Assembly: GCF_017571465.1 (NCBI RefSeq)
Contig: NZ_JAGETV010000002.1
Span: 1-64,000, forward strand
Direction: 5' to 3'
From: Thiomicrorhabdus marina
GTDB taxonomy: Bacteria; Pseudomonadota; Gammaproteobacteria; Thiomicrospirales; Thiomicrospiraceae
DNA: 64,000 nt
Both the position numbers and the translations under genes were made by a program. The notes under the pieces are model-generated. The model had not been told where the DNA came from. It saw only the letters and a program-made list of their open reading frames with translations, and did not search any database. Below, piece after piece: positions 55,247 through 64,000 of the stretch; within the stretch, counting starts at the first letter, position 1; each line of letters starts with the position of its first letter.

Positions 55247-56821
55247 ATGGAGTTTCGTGATATCAACGAACTAGAGAACGCCACATCAAAAAGTCGTAAA
55301 GAGATGTTCCGCTTCGGAACCGCGCTACTTTTTATTGTGATGATTATTCTCTTCACCGCTAACATCCAGACCGGTACCGGAACAGTCAGCGTTGAACTAG
55401 TAATCGCCGCCATGATTGGTGGCTATATGGCCCTGAACATCGGTGCCAATGACGTTGCCAATAACGTCGGCCCTGCGGTTGGCTCCGCAGCCCTAACCCT
55501 AACCGGCGCCATTATTATTGCCGCGATTTTCGAATCGGCCGGTGCACTTATCGCCGGCGGTGATGTAGTCAGTACCATTAAGAAAGGGATTATCGACCCC
55601 GCTCTCATCGGCGATGCTGACACCTTTATCTGGTTAATGATGGCCGCTCTGCTAGCCGGTGCCATCTGGCTAAATATCGCCACCGCAATGGGCGCGCCGG
55701 TTTCCACTACTCACTCGATTGTCGGTGGTGTACTCGGTGCAGGCATTGCTGCAGCCGGTTGGGGAATCGCCAACTGGAACACCATGGGCGCGATTGCGGC
55801 CAGCTGGATTATCTCGCCGGTTATCGGTGGGATAATTGCAGCCAGTTTTCTGATGTGGATAAAAAAATCGATAACCTATCAGGACGATATGCTCGCCGCA
55901 GCCAAAAAAATGGTGCCGCTGCTGATTGCAATCATGGCATGGGCTTTCTCGACTTACTTAATTCTAAAAGGACTTAAGAAAGTCTGGAAAGTCGATTTTA
56001 TAAGTGCCTTACTAATTGGTCTAGCGATGGCCACAGCGGTGTACCTTATCGTTAAACCAATGGTTGCCCGTCAAGCGGCGCGTTTAGAAAACACGAAGGC
56101 AAGCGTGAATACCTTATTCACCATGCCATTGATTTTCGCGGCGGCCCTACTGAGTTTCGCGCACGGTGCCAATGACGTAGCTAACGCAGTTGGCCCTCTA
56201 GCGGCAATCAATGAAGCCCTTCAAAGCCACGAAGTCACGACTAAAGCAGAAATCCCGCTATGGATTATGGTGATTGGTGCGGTAGGTATTTCTATCGGTC
56301 TGATGTTATTTGGTCCAAAGTTAATTCGTACCGTCGGTTCGGAAATCACCGAACTTGACCAAATGCGTGCTTTCACGATTGCGATGGCCGCAGCTATCAC
56401 CGTTATCGTTGCTTCACAACTTGGCCTACCGGTTAGCTCGACACATATCGCGGTCGGTGCAATCTTCGGTGTCGGCTTCTTGCGTGAATACCTGAAGCGT
56501 AGTTATGCGAAAGCGGTTCAAGAAATCAAAGACCACCACCAAGGCGAAGACGAAGAAGAGGTCAATGAATTCATTAACCAATTCTCGAAAGCGAATGTGG
56601 CGCAGAAAAAAATCATGCTGGCACAATTGAAAGCGAAAAAAGCGACGGTTGAGTTAAGCAAGAAAGAGCGTAAGTCTCTAAACCGAGTCTATCAGAAAGA
56701 GCTTGTTAAACGCTCTGCCTTCTTGAAAATTGTCGCCGCATGGGTCATAACAGTGCCGGCTTCGGCAACCCTTGCAGCCCTACTGTTTTTCACTATCCGT
56801 GGCATGATGATTCCCGGCTAA
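55247..56821 (+). CDS. Low-affinity inorganic phosphate transporter (PiT family)
   Basis: A 524-aa polytopic permease. The two PiT signature repeats are GANDVANNVGPAVG near 67 and GANDVANAVGPLA near 307, each at the start of a half-domain; AMGAPVSTTHSIVGG and GLPVSSTHIAVGA are the paired second motifs. Moves phosphate as a metal-phosphate complex with protons. A soluble charged segment (~430-490) precedes the last helix. It is divergent from pstS. Purine-rich GAGAG precedes the ATG. Confidence 0.93.
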   Translation: MEFRDINELENATSKSRKEMFRFGTALLFIVMIILFTANIQTGTGTVSVELVIAAMIGGYMALNIGANDVANNVGPAVGSAALTLTGAIIIAAIFESAGALIAGGDVVSTIKKGIIDPALIGDADTFIWLMMAALLAGAIWLNIATAMGAPVSTTHSIVGGVLGAGIAAAGWGIANWNTMGAIAASWIISPVIGGIIAASFLMWIKKSITYQDDMLAAAKKMVPLLIAIMAWAFSTYLILKGLKKVWKVDFISALLIGLAMATAVYLIVKPMVARQAARLENTKASVNTLFTMPLIFAAALLSFAHGANDVANAVGPLAAINEALQSHEVTTKAEIPLWIMVIGAVGISIGLMLFGPKLIRTVGSEITELDQMRAFTIAMAAAITVIVASQLGLPVSSTHIAVGAIFGVGFLREYLKRSYAKAVQEIKDHHQGEDEEEVNEFINQFSKANVAQKKIMLAQLKAKKATVELSKKERKSLNRVYQKELVKRSAFLKIVAAWVITVPASATLAALLFFTIRGMMIPG

Positions 56822-56840
56822 TCTGAAGAACCTAAGGCTA

Positions 56841-56880
56841 AAAAAACCGCTAGCAGGAACAATCCTCTAGCGGTTTTTTT
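56841..56880 (+). terminator. Terminator after pit transporter
   Basis: AAACCGCTAG and CTAGCGGTTT pair around a 13-base loop and are followed by T residues. Confidence 0.9.
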
Positions 56881-56924
56881 GTGTCTGGGGCTTTTAATAG
56901 AAGATCTAATATTGGCAAACAGTA

Positions 56925-56960
56925 TTGACTTACTGCGAGCCTTTACTACAATTGTAGTAA
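56925..56960 (+). promoter_or_regulatory. Promoter and palindromic operator of the TA pair
   Basis: TTGACT (56925-56930), a 16-bp spacer and TACAAT (56947-56952). The -10 lies inside the perfect 18-bp palindrome TTACTACAATTGTAGTAA (56943-56960), which ends 22 bp before the antitoxin ATG. This is the usual layout for autoregulation by a ribbon-helix-helix antitoxin. Confidence 0.75.
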
Positions 56961-56982
56961 CATATTTTTAGGAGTCTGTTAC

Positions 56983-57195
56983 ATGAGTATCTCTATTCGC
57001 GTTAATGATGATTTTTACCAAGCCGCCAAAACCCAAGCACAGGCCGAACACCGAACAATTCAAAATCAGATTGAATACTGGGCTGAAATTGGCCGCACAG
57101 CTATAGATAACCCTGACCTAAGCATTGAAGCGGTTAAAAATCTTCTCATTGCCCGTAAAGAAGTTAGTGAATCGTTTGAATTTATTGACGAATAA
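56983..57195 (+). CDS. ParD-like antitoxin
   Basis: A 70-aa protein with an N-terminal ribbon-helix-helix pattern (MSISIRVNDDFYQAAKTQAQAEHRTIQNQIEYW) and a C-terminal acidic tail that would wrap the toxin. It belongs to the ParD-like antitoxin group. AGGAG lies 8 bases before the ATG. The toxin gene follows after 10 bp. Confidence 0.82.
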   Translation: MSISIRVNDDFYQAAKTQAQAEHRTIQNQIEYWAEIGRTAIDNPDLSIEAVKNLLIARKEVSESFEFIDE

Positions 57196-57205
57196 GGTTT
57201 TGTGA

Positions 57206-57475
57206 ATGGAGATCTTACAAAAACCAACCTTTAAGCGCGCTTATAAAAAACTGTATCCGAATCAACGCAAATCAGTAAATGAAGCGATTAAACAAATCAT
57301 CTCCGACCCTCAACTTGGCACTGAAAAGAAAGGCGACCTGCAAAAAGTTTTTGTTTACAAGTTTGATTGCGTTAACCAACAGTATCTATTGGCTTATGAG
57401 TGGGATGAAAAAAGCAGAACACTTTTAATGCTCGGTGTTCATGAAAACTTTTACCGAAATTTAAAAGCATTATAA
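57206..57475 (+). CDS. RelE/ParE-superfamily toxin
   Basis: An 89-aa toxin of the RelE/ParE fold: an N-terminal helical pair (KPTFKRAYKKLYPNQRKSVNEAI), the strand KVFVYKFDC, and the C-terminal LLMLGVHENFYRNL. RelE members cut mRNA on the ribosome and ParE members poison gyrase; the basic N-terminus does not settle which. It directly follows the ParD-like gene and a hairpin at 57501-57519 ends the unit. Confidence 0.82.
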   Translation: MEILQKPTFKRAYKKLYPNQRKSVNEAIKQIISDPQLGTEKKGDLQKVFVYKFDCVNQQYLLAYEWDEKSRTLLMLGVHENFYRNLKAL

Positions 57476-57500
57476 AAACAGGATAAAAAACACAAAAAAA

Positions 57501-57519
57501 AACGGCCATATAGGCCGTT
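57501..57519 (+). terminator. Hairpin after the TA pair
   Basis: AACGGCC and GGCCGTT pair around a 5-base loop. A second hairpin (ATGACTGA/TCAGTCAT, 57529-57556) lies beside it, towards the convergent receptor gene. Confidence 0.65.
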
Positions 57520-57573
57520 AAAAGTTTCATGACTGACTATAGGGAGAATCAGTCATAAAATACTTTTTAGTTA

Positions 57574-59799
57574 TTAAAATTTAAGATTTACGCCCATATA
57601 TAAGCTTCGGCCTGCGCCCGGTACAGTTAGCATATCAATCCCATTAATCGCCATAGTTTTCCCTTCACCTGTGTAAGCGCCACCAGTCGGTAAGTTATAA
57701 GCGCGATCAAAGACATTCTCGATACCAAAATCGAAACGTACTGCTTTAAGGGTATAGCTGAATTTCAAATTAACGAGAGAATAGGCTGCTGTCGTCAATT
57801 CATTACGCAACATGGAAACGTCATCTTTTGAATCCACCATCACTACTTCTAGCGCATTGTTCCAGCGATTCAGTTTTTGCATAATCGTAATGGTCGCGTT
57901 CAAAGGCATAATGTTATACAGATTATCATTGGTTTCAGTATTGATACCACGCGCGTAATTCAGCTTGGCTTTTGCCGACCAGTCGCCGGTTGCTTGATCG
58001 TTACCAAGGTGCATATGTCCGGCAATATCGACACCGTAGATACGCGCAGTCTGATTTTTATACTGCAATACATTGTAAACATCTGCCGCATAATTAACGG
58101 CTACTGCATCAATGTAATCTTCAACATATGAGAAATACGGCATCACCTGTAAGCCCCACTGCTTGTTATCCGCCGAGTGCCAATCGAAATTACTGCTCAA
58201 GGTATAAGCGGTTTCCGGCGTCAGATTGATATCACCGTAGTAGCCATTGCCGTCGCCATTGAAATTATTCATCACTGCCGCCATTGACCAAGTTGACCAG
58301 GTGTAACGCTCATAAAGCGTCGGTGAACGAACCTGACGAGCTAATCCAAAATCAATATCCAATCTATCACTGTGCTTATAACTCGCCAACGCAGTTAGAT
58401 TAAGATTATTGTCGGTTTGCGAACGGTCAGCGGCATTGAAAGCATCCGCTTGTGTTAATTCATTGGTCACAACGGTTTGCCCATTCGGTTTAACAAAGGT
58501 ATCACTATCGTGATAACCCTGTACTTGGTCGGCATCCATCTGTACCTGTTCAAAACGCGCACCGATACGAGTTTTCCAAGCACTGTTAAGTTGCTGTTCA
58601 TACTCAGCAAACAATGCATAACGGTCACGAGTCCCGTTATTAATATTCCAGAAAGTATTCGGGCTCATGCCGGCAGAAGCCGGATTTGGATCCCAATAAT
58701 CATCGAGTGTAAATTGCTGGATTTCTGCACCCAACGCTAAGCTACTGCTGTCCGTTAAGAAAATATCGCTGGAAAGTTTAAAACCGTCCGTTTCACTTTC
58801 GGTATCCATCGGCATCTGTGTTTGGATTTTATAATCCATAAATGCCATTTCGTGATCGACCTCTTCGTGATACACCTGTAAATGAACCGCCCCCCACGAC
58901 ATGGAACGATCATATTGCAGATTGATCTTAGTGCTTTGGTTATCGGTCATATCCATACGCTGATTTGGATACTGCTCATAAGGCGCTACTTGCTTGCTGA
59001 CCGTCGCTTTTAAAACACTATCTTCATCCATTTTATAGGCGGCACTAAAATTATGGTTAATCACTTTATAAGCCGTACCGGCCACTTCATCTAAGCCGGA
59101 AGTGGTACCTTCAGTGCCTGAAGTAAACTCGGTTCCCGCCGCCGCATTGGTTGTGGTTCCAGTCGTTTTAAAATCTTCGGCCGCCGAATAATTTTTCGAT
59201 TGCGCAATACTGCCGTCATAGCTTAGATTCAACTTATCGCTCGCAGTCATAATCGAGAAACTCTGTCCATTAGCGACACCATTGCTTCGGTAATAAGCTC
59301 CAAATTCACCTTGGGTAATTTGTTCACCTTTCGGCGCAAAAACCGGATCTGAAGTTTTCACTAGAATCGCGCCGCCGATACTGTCTCCACCGACACTAAC
59401 CGGCGTAATCCCCGGATAAATCTCGACCGTTTCAGCCTGTGCCGGAGAGACATAAGACAACGGCGTATTCATATGATTCGGACACGAAGCGACCAATTGC
59501 ATGCCGTCTACTTGAACATTAAGACGATTATCGGCAATCCCGCGAATCACAGGAAAACCGGATACACCACCTGCCTGATTGACCGATACACTCGGTGAAT
59601 CGGCAATAATATCGACCAAATCAGTTGCGGATGCGCTGTGCTCGTCAATCTGTTGTTTATTGATTTGATTACTGTCTTGTTGCTCGGCGGTATCGGTTAC
59701 CAAGACTGGCGCAAGTTCTTCGGCATAAGCGGCTTGCGCAGCTATTAATGCTGGAATTAAAGACGCTAAGATTTTCTTTTTCATTTTTTTATTTTGCAT
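57574..59799 (-). CDS. TonB-dependent copper receptor, OprC/NosA-like
   Basis: A 741-aa outer-membrane receptor. Signal peptide (ILASLIPALIAAQAAYA), then the plug domain (residues ~45-165, PVIRGIADNRLNVQVDGMQL) and a 22-strand barrel ending in YMGVNLKF. The plug has SCPNHMNTPLSY, that is CxxxM, and a barrel loop has VDHEMAFMD, that is HxM. These are the copper ligands of Pseudomonas OprC, so the substrate is probably copper. The start at 59799 is chosen for its upstream GAGAAACGA and signal peptide. It is 20 bp downstream of a broken di-heme peroxidase gene on the same strand. Confidence 0.88.
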   Translation of the reverse strand: MQNKKMKKKILASLIPALIAAQAAYAEELAPVLVTDTAEQQDSNQINKQQIDEHSASATDLVDIIADSPSVSVNQAGGVSGFPVIRGIADNRLNVQVDGMQLVASCPNHMNTPLSYVSPAQAETVEIYPGITPVSVGGDSIGGAILVKTSDPVFAPKGEQITQGEFGAYYRSNGVANGQSFSIMTASDKLNLSYDGSIAQSKNYSAAEDFKTTGTTTNAAAGTEFTSGTEGTTSGLDEVAGTAYKVINHNFSAAYKMDEDSVLKATVSKQVAPYEQYPNQRMDMTDNQSTKINLQYDRSMSWGAVHLQVYHEEVDHEMAFMDYKIQTQMPMDTESETDGFKLSSDIFLTDSSSLALGAEIQQFTLDDYWDPNPASAGMSPNTFWNINNGTRDRYALFAEYEQQLNSAWKTRIGARFEQVQMDADQVQGYHDSDTFVKPNGQTVVTNELTQADAFNAADRSQTDNNLNLTALASYKHSDRLDIDFGLARQVRSPTLYERYTWSTWSMAAVMNNFNGDGNGYYGDINLTPETAYTLSSNFDWHSADNKQWGLQVMPYFSYVEDYIDAVAVNYAADVYNVLQYKNQTARIYGVDIAGHMHLGNDQATGDWSAKAKLNYARGINTETNDNLYNIMPLNATITIMQKLNRWNNALEVVMVDSKDDVSMLRNELTTAAYSLVNLKFSYTLKAVRFDFGIENVFDRAYNLPTGGAYTGEGKTMAINGIDMLTVPGAGRSLYMGVNLKF

Positions 59800-59818
59800 T
59801 GTTCGTTTCTCTAAAACA

Positions 59819-61029
59819 TTAATCGCAAAGAATCGTCGTACCATCGGTACGTGTGGTTGGCATTACGGCCTCATAACTTTGATCAGTCAAAGTACGTAAG
59901 AAACACTCAAGATTTTCCACCTCTTGCTCAGTCATATTTTGTGCACTCATATGCACTGTCACAGTTGAAGGGAAAGGGGTTTCAGTATCGGCAACACCGG
60001 CATTTAAAAAATTCAATGCATCACGCAGCTCTTTGAATGACGCGTTATGCATATAAGGTGCGGTGACTGCGACATTACGCAGGGTTGGCGTTTTGAATTT
60101 ACCGATTTCAGCTTGATCGGTTACGGCTGGGTTATCTAGCAAACCACGATCGCCATTCTCAACAAAATCTGTGTTCAATCCTCGCTCGTCATTCTCATCA
60201 ATCAATACCTGATTTTTCGGCAAGCCAAGATTGTAATAACGGTAATTGGTAAAGGTCTGTTTGGCACTTGCTAAATCGGCATTACTGGTACGACAAAGCA
60301 TGCAGTTTTTATTTTCAAATAACTCATAGCCAGCCTGCTCAGAAGCCGTAAAGGTGTAATCGCCGGTTAAAGAACGATCCCATTTGGAATCAAATGTCTG
60401 AAATTCTGAGGTCTTTTCGAAAGCTTCAATCACTTGAGTCATAGCAAGGTAAGCGGCATCGACATCATTAAAAATGCCTTCACCATAGAACTTTTTAAAA
60501 GCGTTTACATAACTGTCATTTTCCTGAAGTCGTTCGATTACTGCTTGCTTACTCGGCATCTGCATTTCCACCGAGTTCAATGGAGGCCCGCCGGCTTGGT
60601 CAGCTAAAGTACTGACACGACCATCCCAGAATTGCCCGCCAATATAACCATTTTCATCTTGTGAAAATGGCGGCGTTAAAGCGGCATAGGCAGCGGTCGG
60701 AGCATTACGAATGCCAATTGAAAAATTATCATCGCCGACAGAAACACCGGTTTCACGTGCCAAAACCGCTACAGTGCCATTACCTAAACTATGATGACGC
60801 GGGTCAGTAAAAGCGCGACCAGCAGCATGACAAGTTGCACAAGATTGATTGCGATATTGGAAAGATTAATATCAACTAATAGATCACTGCCTAATTCGGC
60901 AATATTGATGTAGTCCACCGGCTCCTGCAAAGAAATTACTGCAGTCTCTCCACCGCCGCCACACCCCGTTAATATTGAGGACAATAAAGCAGTGAATAAA
61001 GCCGAACCGGTAAGTTTTTTATGAGTCAT
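59819..61029 (-). pseudogene. Di-heme cytochrome c peroxidase / MauG-like lipoprotein, frameshifted
   Basis: Two ORFs in different frames make one protein. The first (61029 to about 60860) codes for a lipoprotein signal with lipobox SILTGC, then ELGSDLLVDINLS. The second, joined near 60859-60860, continues QYRNQSCATCHAAGRAF with a heme motif CATCH, then the usual peroxidase segments down to 59819. Adding one C to the CC at the junction restores a single frame. The second heme motif reads CMLCR in place of CxxCH. Two independent defects suggest a decaying gene. A sequencing error could explain the shift but hardly the His-to-Arg change. Family: bacterial CCP/MauG, normally periplasmic and attached to the membrane. 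Confidence 0.8.
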
Positions 61030-61276
61030 TAGGCTATTCATTTAAAGGTCAGTTAAAAATTTACGCCGATTTTAACGATTCATTACGACTAGCGCCTGCG
61101 ACATATTGTCGCACCCACCAAAACTATTCACTTTCCTTAACATTTATAACGAATAATTACCCAAAAAAATTTACGCACGGCAGTGCAGCAAATAAATTGC
61201 CGCCACACTTTACTTGGTTTTTCAGTAAGATTAGCCAACATTAATTTTGTTACGACAACTCAACGATCCTATCTGA

Positions 61277-62590
61277 ATGTTTAAAATCCAACTCCCTAAA
61301 CAAGGTCAACTTCGCTATTTCACCAGTATGGTGCTGTTTCTCAGCATCACATGGCTAGTCACCCTCAGCTGGTTTATAGGCCATTTACAGATGCAATTGT
61401 CTTTTGGCTGGGTGCTGTTTAGTTACGCTTTATTACTACTGACATTGCTGGGTAGCTTTGCGTTGATGAATCGAGACAAAGAAAACCTCAACCCCGAGCC
61501 GCGTAATAACGGCTTTTGGATGATTATGTTAATGTGGGTAATGTTGGTTAATAGTGCCCTGCTTTACCAGACAGGCGGCACCATTAACCCATTGATACAT
61601 CTACTATTACTTCCGCTAGCGCTCGGAATGCTATTGCTATCACCACCGTTCTTTATGAGTTTGGCAGTCGTATCGGCACTGCTCTACATTGTGCTGAATT
61701 ATTTTTATGTGCCGATCATGTCACTCAAGGTTCAGAGTCTTCAAGCCTTCTTTGCTTGGCACTTGCACGGTTCGATGCTGGTATTTATGTTACTGGTATT
61801 GTTCTTAGCGCTATTTATTCTGCCGATGAAGTCGCGTTTGGATAAACAGCAAAATTTACTTGAAAAGCAGCAGCGAAATGCCTTAGAAACCGAATATTTT
61901 CTATCCGTAGCCAGTATCGCTTCGGCTTCAGCACATCAGCTCAGCACCCCGCTCAACACCTTAACTTTTCTGCATGATTTGCTGCAAAGCGAAGTCAAAA
62001 GCGAGGCCGGAAAAGATTATTTACAGACCATGCAAGAGCAGTTGCAAGTTTGCACCCACGCTCTACAAAATTTGCGAGTCCGCGCCGACAACGCGAACAG
62101 CACTCAATCTCGACGCATCACGCTGCCGCAATTTTTAAAAGACCTTAAGCAGGAATTTGCCTTACTGCATCCGCAAAGTACTTTAAGCGTAGTCAGTGAA
62201 CAACAATCGGCCAGTAATGTCTGTCTAAAAGCTGACCCGAGTTTTAAACTGGCCTTAATGAACCTACTTGATAATGCCGCACGCTATAGCCCACAATTCA
62301 TCGAACTACAGTGGCAGATTAATCAATCAGGATCCGCACCACAATTACATTTACGGATTCGCGATCAAGGCGGTGGGTTAAGTGCTGAAAATCTAGCTTT
62401 ATTAGGCAAAGCGCCCGCTGAATCTAAGCATGGTTTAGGCATGGGGGTTTTTCTAAGTCGAATGATTTTGCAACGCTTTAACGGCGAGTTGCAGTTTAAG
62501 AATTATGTCGATAATCAACAGCTTCCACTTGGCTTGGAAGTGAATATCGGTCTAAGTAACATCATTGAACAATCAAGAGAAGATACCTAA
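61277..62590 (+). CDS. RegB/PrrB-type redox sensor histidine kinase
   Basis: A 437-aa membrane kinase. Six hydrophobic segments fill the first ~195 residues; the loop between two of them contains G100-G-T-I-N-P-L106, the quinone-binding heptapeptide style of RegB (GGxxNPF). The H-box is ASAHQLSTPLN with H220, and C259 (QVCTHALQNL) aligns with the redox cysteine of RegB. ATP-binding motifs follow (LMNLLDNAARYSP, IRDQGGGLS, GLGMGVFLS). RegB lowers phosphorylation of RegA under oxidising conditions. Coupled to the regulator gene by sharing a base at 62590. Confidence 0.87.
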   Translation: MFKIQLPKQGQLRYFTSMVLFLSITWLVTLSWFIGHLQMQLSFGWVLFSYALLLLTLLGSFALMNRDKENLNPEPRNNGFWMIMLMWVMLVNSALLYQTGGTINPLIHLLLLPLALGMLLLSPPFFMSLAVVSALLYIVLNYFYVPIMSLKVQSLQAFFAWHLHGSMLVFMLLVLFLALFILPMKSRLDKQQNLLEKQQRNALETEYFLSVASIASASAHQLSTPLNTLTFLHDLLQSEVKSEAGKDYLQTMQEQLQVCTHALQNLRVRADNANSTQSRRITLPQFLKDLKQEFALLHPQSTLSVVSEQQSASNVCLKADPSFKLALMNLLDNAARYSPQFIELQWQINQSGSAPQLHLRIRDQGGGLSAENLALLGKAPAESKHGLGMGVFLSRMILQRFNGELQFKNYVDNQQLPLGLEVNIGLSNIIEQSREDT

Positions 62591-63165
62591 TGGAACCAAT
62601 CCATTCACCTATTTTAGTCGTTGATGATGATTCCACCTTCTTGCGCATTCTTGGCAATGCATTGGGACAGCAGCAAATCGAGACCTTGCTCGCGAATAAT
62701 CCAGAAGAGGCGGCGCAGATTTATCAGCAGAATAAAATTGAGTACGCCATTCTCGATTTAAATCTCGACGGCCTAAGTGGCTTACAAGTATTGCAAGATT
62801 TACTGCAACATCATCCAGATTGCCGCGCTTTAATTTTGACCGGCTACGCTAGCATCACCACCGCTGTCGAAGCAATGCGTTTTGGGGCAATTGATTATTT
62901 GTGTAAACCCGCTTCGGTACAAGAAATACTGCAAAAATTTACTAGCTTATCGGCGCCCGAGAAGGCAACCCAAACAAGTAGGTCGGAACCAGAATCCGTA
63001 AATGACGAGGCTTTTCAGACCATGTCGGTAAAACGGATGGAGTGGGAACACATTCAGAAAACCTTGGCGGAAAACGACGGCAATATCAGCGCGACCGCCA
63101 AAGCATTGAATATGCACCGCCGCACTCTGCAACGTAAATTACAAAAGCGTCCGGTGCAGAATTAG
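62590..63165 (+). CDS. RegA/PrrA/ActR-type response regulator
   Basis: A 191-aa two-domain regulator. Receiver domain with acidic pocket VDDDS, phosphoacceptor D56 in LDLNLDG and the K in YLCKPAS, then an Ala/Ser/Glu linker and a Fis-type helix-turn-helix (NISATAKALNMHRRTLQRKLQ) at the C-terminus. This is the RegA family layout. The regulon may include respiratory or carbon-fixation genes, but nothing here shows that. It overlaps the kinase gene start to stop and ends 13 bp from phoR. Confidence 0.9.
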   Translation: MEPIHSPILVVDDDSTFLRILGNALGQQQIETLLANNPEEAAQIYQQNKIEYAILDLNLDGLSGLQVLQDLLQHHPDCRALILTGYASITTAVEAMRFGAIDYLCKPASVQEILQKFTSLSAPEKATQTSRSEPESVNDEAFQTMSVKRMEWEHIQKTLAENDGNISATAKALNMHRRTLQRKLQKRPVQN

Positions 63166-63178
63166 CCGTTCCTAAAAA

Positions 63179-64000
63179 TTATTCTTCGTCTTCGATAACA
63201 ATGCGGTGAATCGGGAAAGAGCAACCAAAAACACTGCCTTTACCGATCACACTGCTTACCTCAAGATGTGATTCATGTTTTTCCAGAACATGCTTAACAA
63301 TCGCCAGACCGAGTCCCGTGCCACCGGTTGTGCGCGAGCGATCTTTATCCACACGATAAAAACGCTCGGTTAAACGCGGAATATGCTCGGGGGCAATGCC
63401 GAGCCCTTCATCGGACACTGAAAAATGCACGCCTTGTGCGTCTGCATACCAGCGGGCACGAATTTTACCGCCATCCGGCGAGTAACGAATCGCATTGGAA
63501 ATCAGGTTCATAAACACACTTTTCAGCGGTTCGGTAAAACCTTTAATGCGAATCGCATTGTCGATATCAAAATAGAGCGAATGCCTATCGGATTTCAATT
63601 GCCCTGCTTCAATTTTCAGATGTTTGAGAATCTCCGGTACATCGACCAACTCTTGTTCGGCAGTAATCGAATCGGCTTCAATCGAAGATAAGGTCAACAA
63701 GTCTTCAATGATCGCGCGCATACGTAATGTTTGATTATGCATATGCTCTAATGGCATGTTCCAGTGATCATCGTGAGGCATCTCCTGCATTAACTCCAGA
63801 TAACCGTGTAAAACCGTTAAAGGCGTGCGCAGTTCATGCGAAGCGTTAGCAACAAAATCACGACGGATCTGTGCTAATTGATAAAGCTCGGTAATGTCAG
63901 TGGCAATCAGCAACTTATGGTTTTCGAAATATTCGATAATCTTGCATTCAAAAATGCGCGATTGATCCAGAGTCAAAGTTTGCGAGCGTTGAAAATCTTG
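63179..64000 (-). CDS. phoR: Phosphate regulon sensor kinase PhoR, partial
   Basis: The C-terminal ~274 residues; the frame stays open to the right edge of the window, so the N-terminal membrane and PAS part is cut off. H-box NASHELRTPLTVLHGYLEL, N-box NLISNAIRYSP, G1 EGLGIAPEH and G2 GTGLGLAIVKH are complete. PhoR phosphorylates PhoB when phosphate is low. phoB is expected just outside. Regulated genes nearby include pstS with its Pho box at 54993-55009. Confidence 0.93.
   Translation of the reverse strand, partial: QDFQRSQTLTLDQSRIFECKIIEYFENHKLLIATDITELYQLAQIRRDFVANASHELRTPLTVLHGYLELMQEMPHDDHWNMPLEHMHNQTLRMRAIIEDLLTLSSIEADSITAEQELVDVPEILKHLKIEAGQLKSDRHSLYFDIDNAIRIKGFTEPLKSVFMNLISNAIRYSPDGGKIRARWYADAQGVHFSVSDEGLGIAPEHIPRLTERFYRVDKDRSRTTGGTGLGLAIVKHVLEKHESHLEVSSVIGKGSVFGCSFPIHRIVIEDEE

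Overview
The window is a piece of a gammaproteobacterial chromosome. The gene order mreBCD-mrdA-rodA-dacA-ybeD-lipB-lipA, lptD-surA-pdxA-rsmA-apaH, minCDE and gatCAB, with many (Fe/S, redox, copper) housekeeping genes, fits the sulfur-oxidising Thiomicrospira / Hydrogenovibrio / Thiomicrorhabdus group best. That placement is an inference from gene style and content; no rRNA or tRNA gene is visible here to test it.

Layout. 1-9290: end of a TonB protein with a 12-bp tandem repeat, sufE, an orphan trpB-like gene, two small envelope proteins, htpX, a PilZ-domain gene with an overlapping unknown partner, and gatCAB. 9700-18830: the rod-shape and cell-wall cluster (mreBCD, mrdA, rodA, dacA) followed by lipoate synthesis (ybeD, lipB, lipA). 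18803-37727: a complete 18.9-kb Tn7/Tn6022-like transposon. 37769-44308: hslO, yaaA, minCDE, a HicA-like ORF, an rRNA pseudouridine synthase, and murU-amgK of peptidoglycan recycling. 44362-50838: lptD, surA, pdxA, rsmA, apaH. 50926-64000: bolA, a secreted DsrE-like protein, a voltage-gated cation channel, a ferredoxin, pstS with a Pho box, a Pit phosphate transporter, a RelE/ParE-type toxin-antitoxin pair, an OprC-like copper receptor next to a frameshifted di-heme peroxidase, a RegB/RegA-type redox two-component system, and the C-terminal half of PhoR.

The transposon is the accessory highlight. Its ends (TGTGAGTTTC / TGTGACTTCC) are flanked by the 5-bp duplication CAGAA. It sits inside the last codons of lipA, and its left end supplies a substitute tail and stop codon, so LipA stays intact. 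The displaced original end of lipA is still readable just outside the right end, 14 bp before hslO. The element carries tnsA-tniA-tniB-tniQ at the right end and a 556-aa protein, possibly a TnsE/TniE-like target selector, at the left end. Its cargo is two defence modules: an AAA ATPase plus subtilase pair of the IetAS type, and a type I restriction-modification operon that also encodes a restriction-associated AAA ATPase and an HNH nuclease (Septu-like).

Other sequence oddities: an Hsp33 that has lost two of its four zinc cysteines; a bacterial voltage-gated channel whose filter TFEDWTD resembles engineered calcium-selective filters; a probable ATC start codon in mreC; and a peroxidase gene with both a frameshift and a CxxCR in place of its second heme motif.
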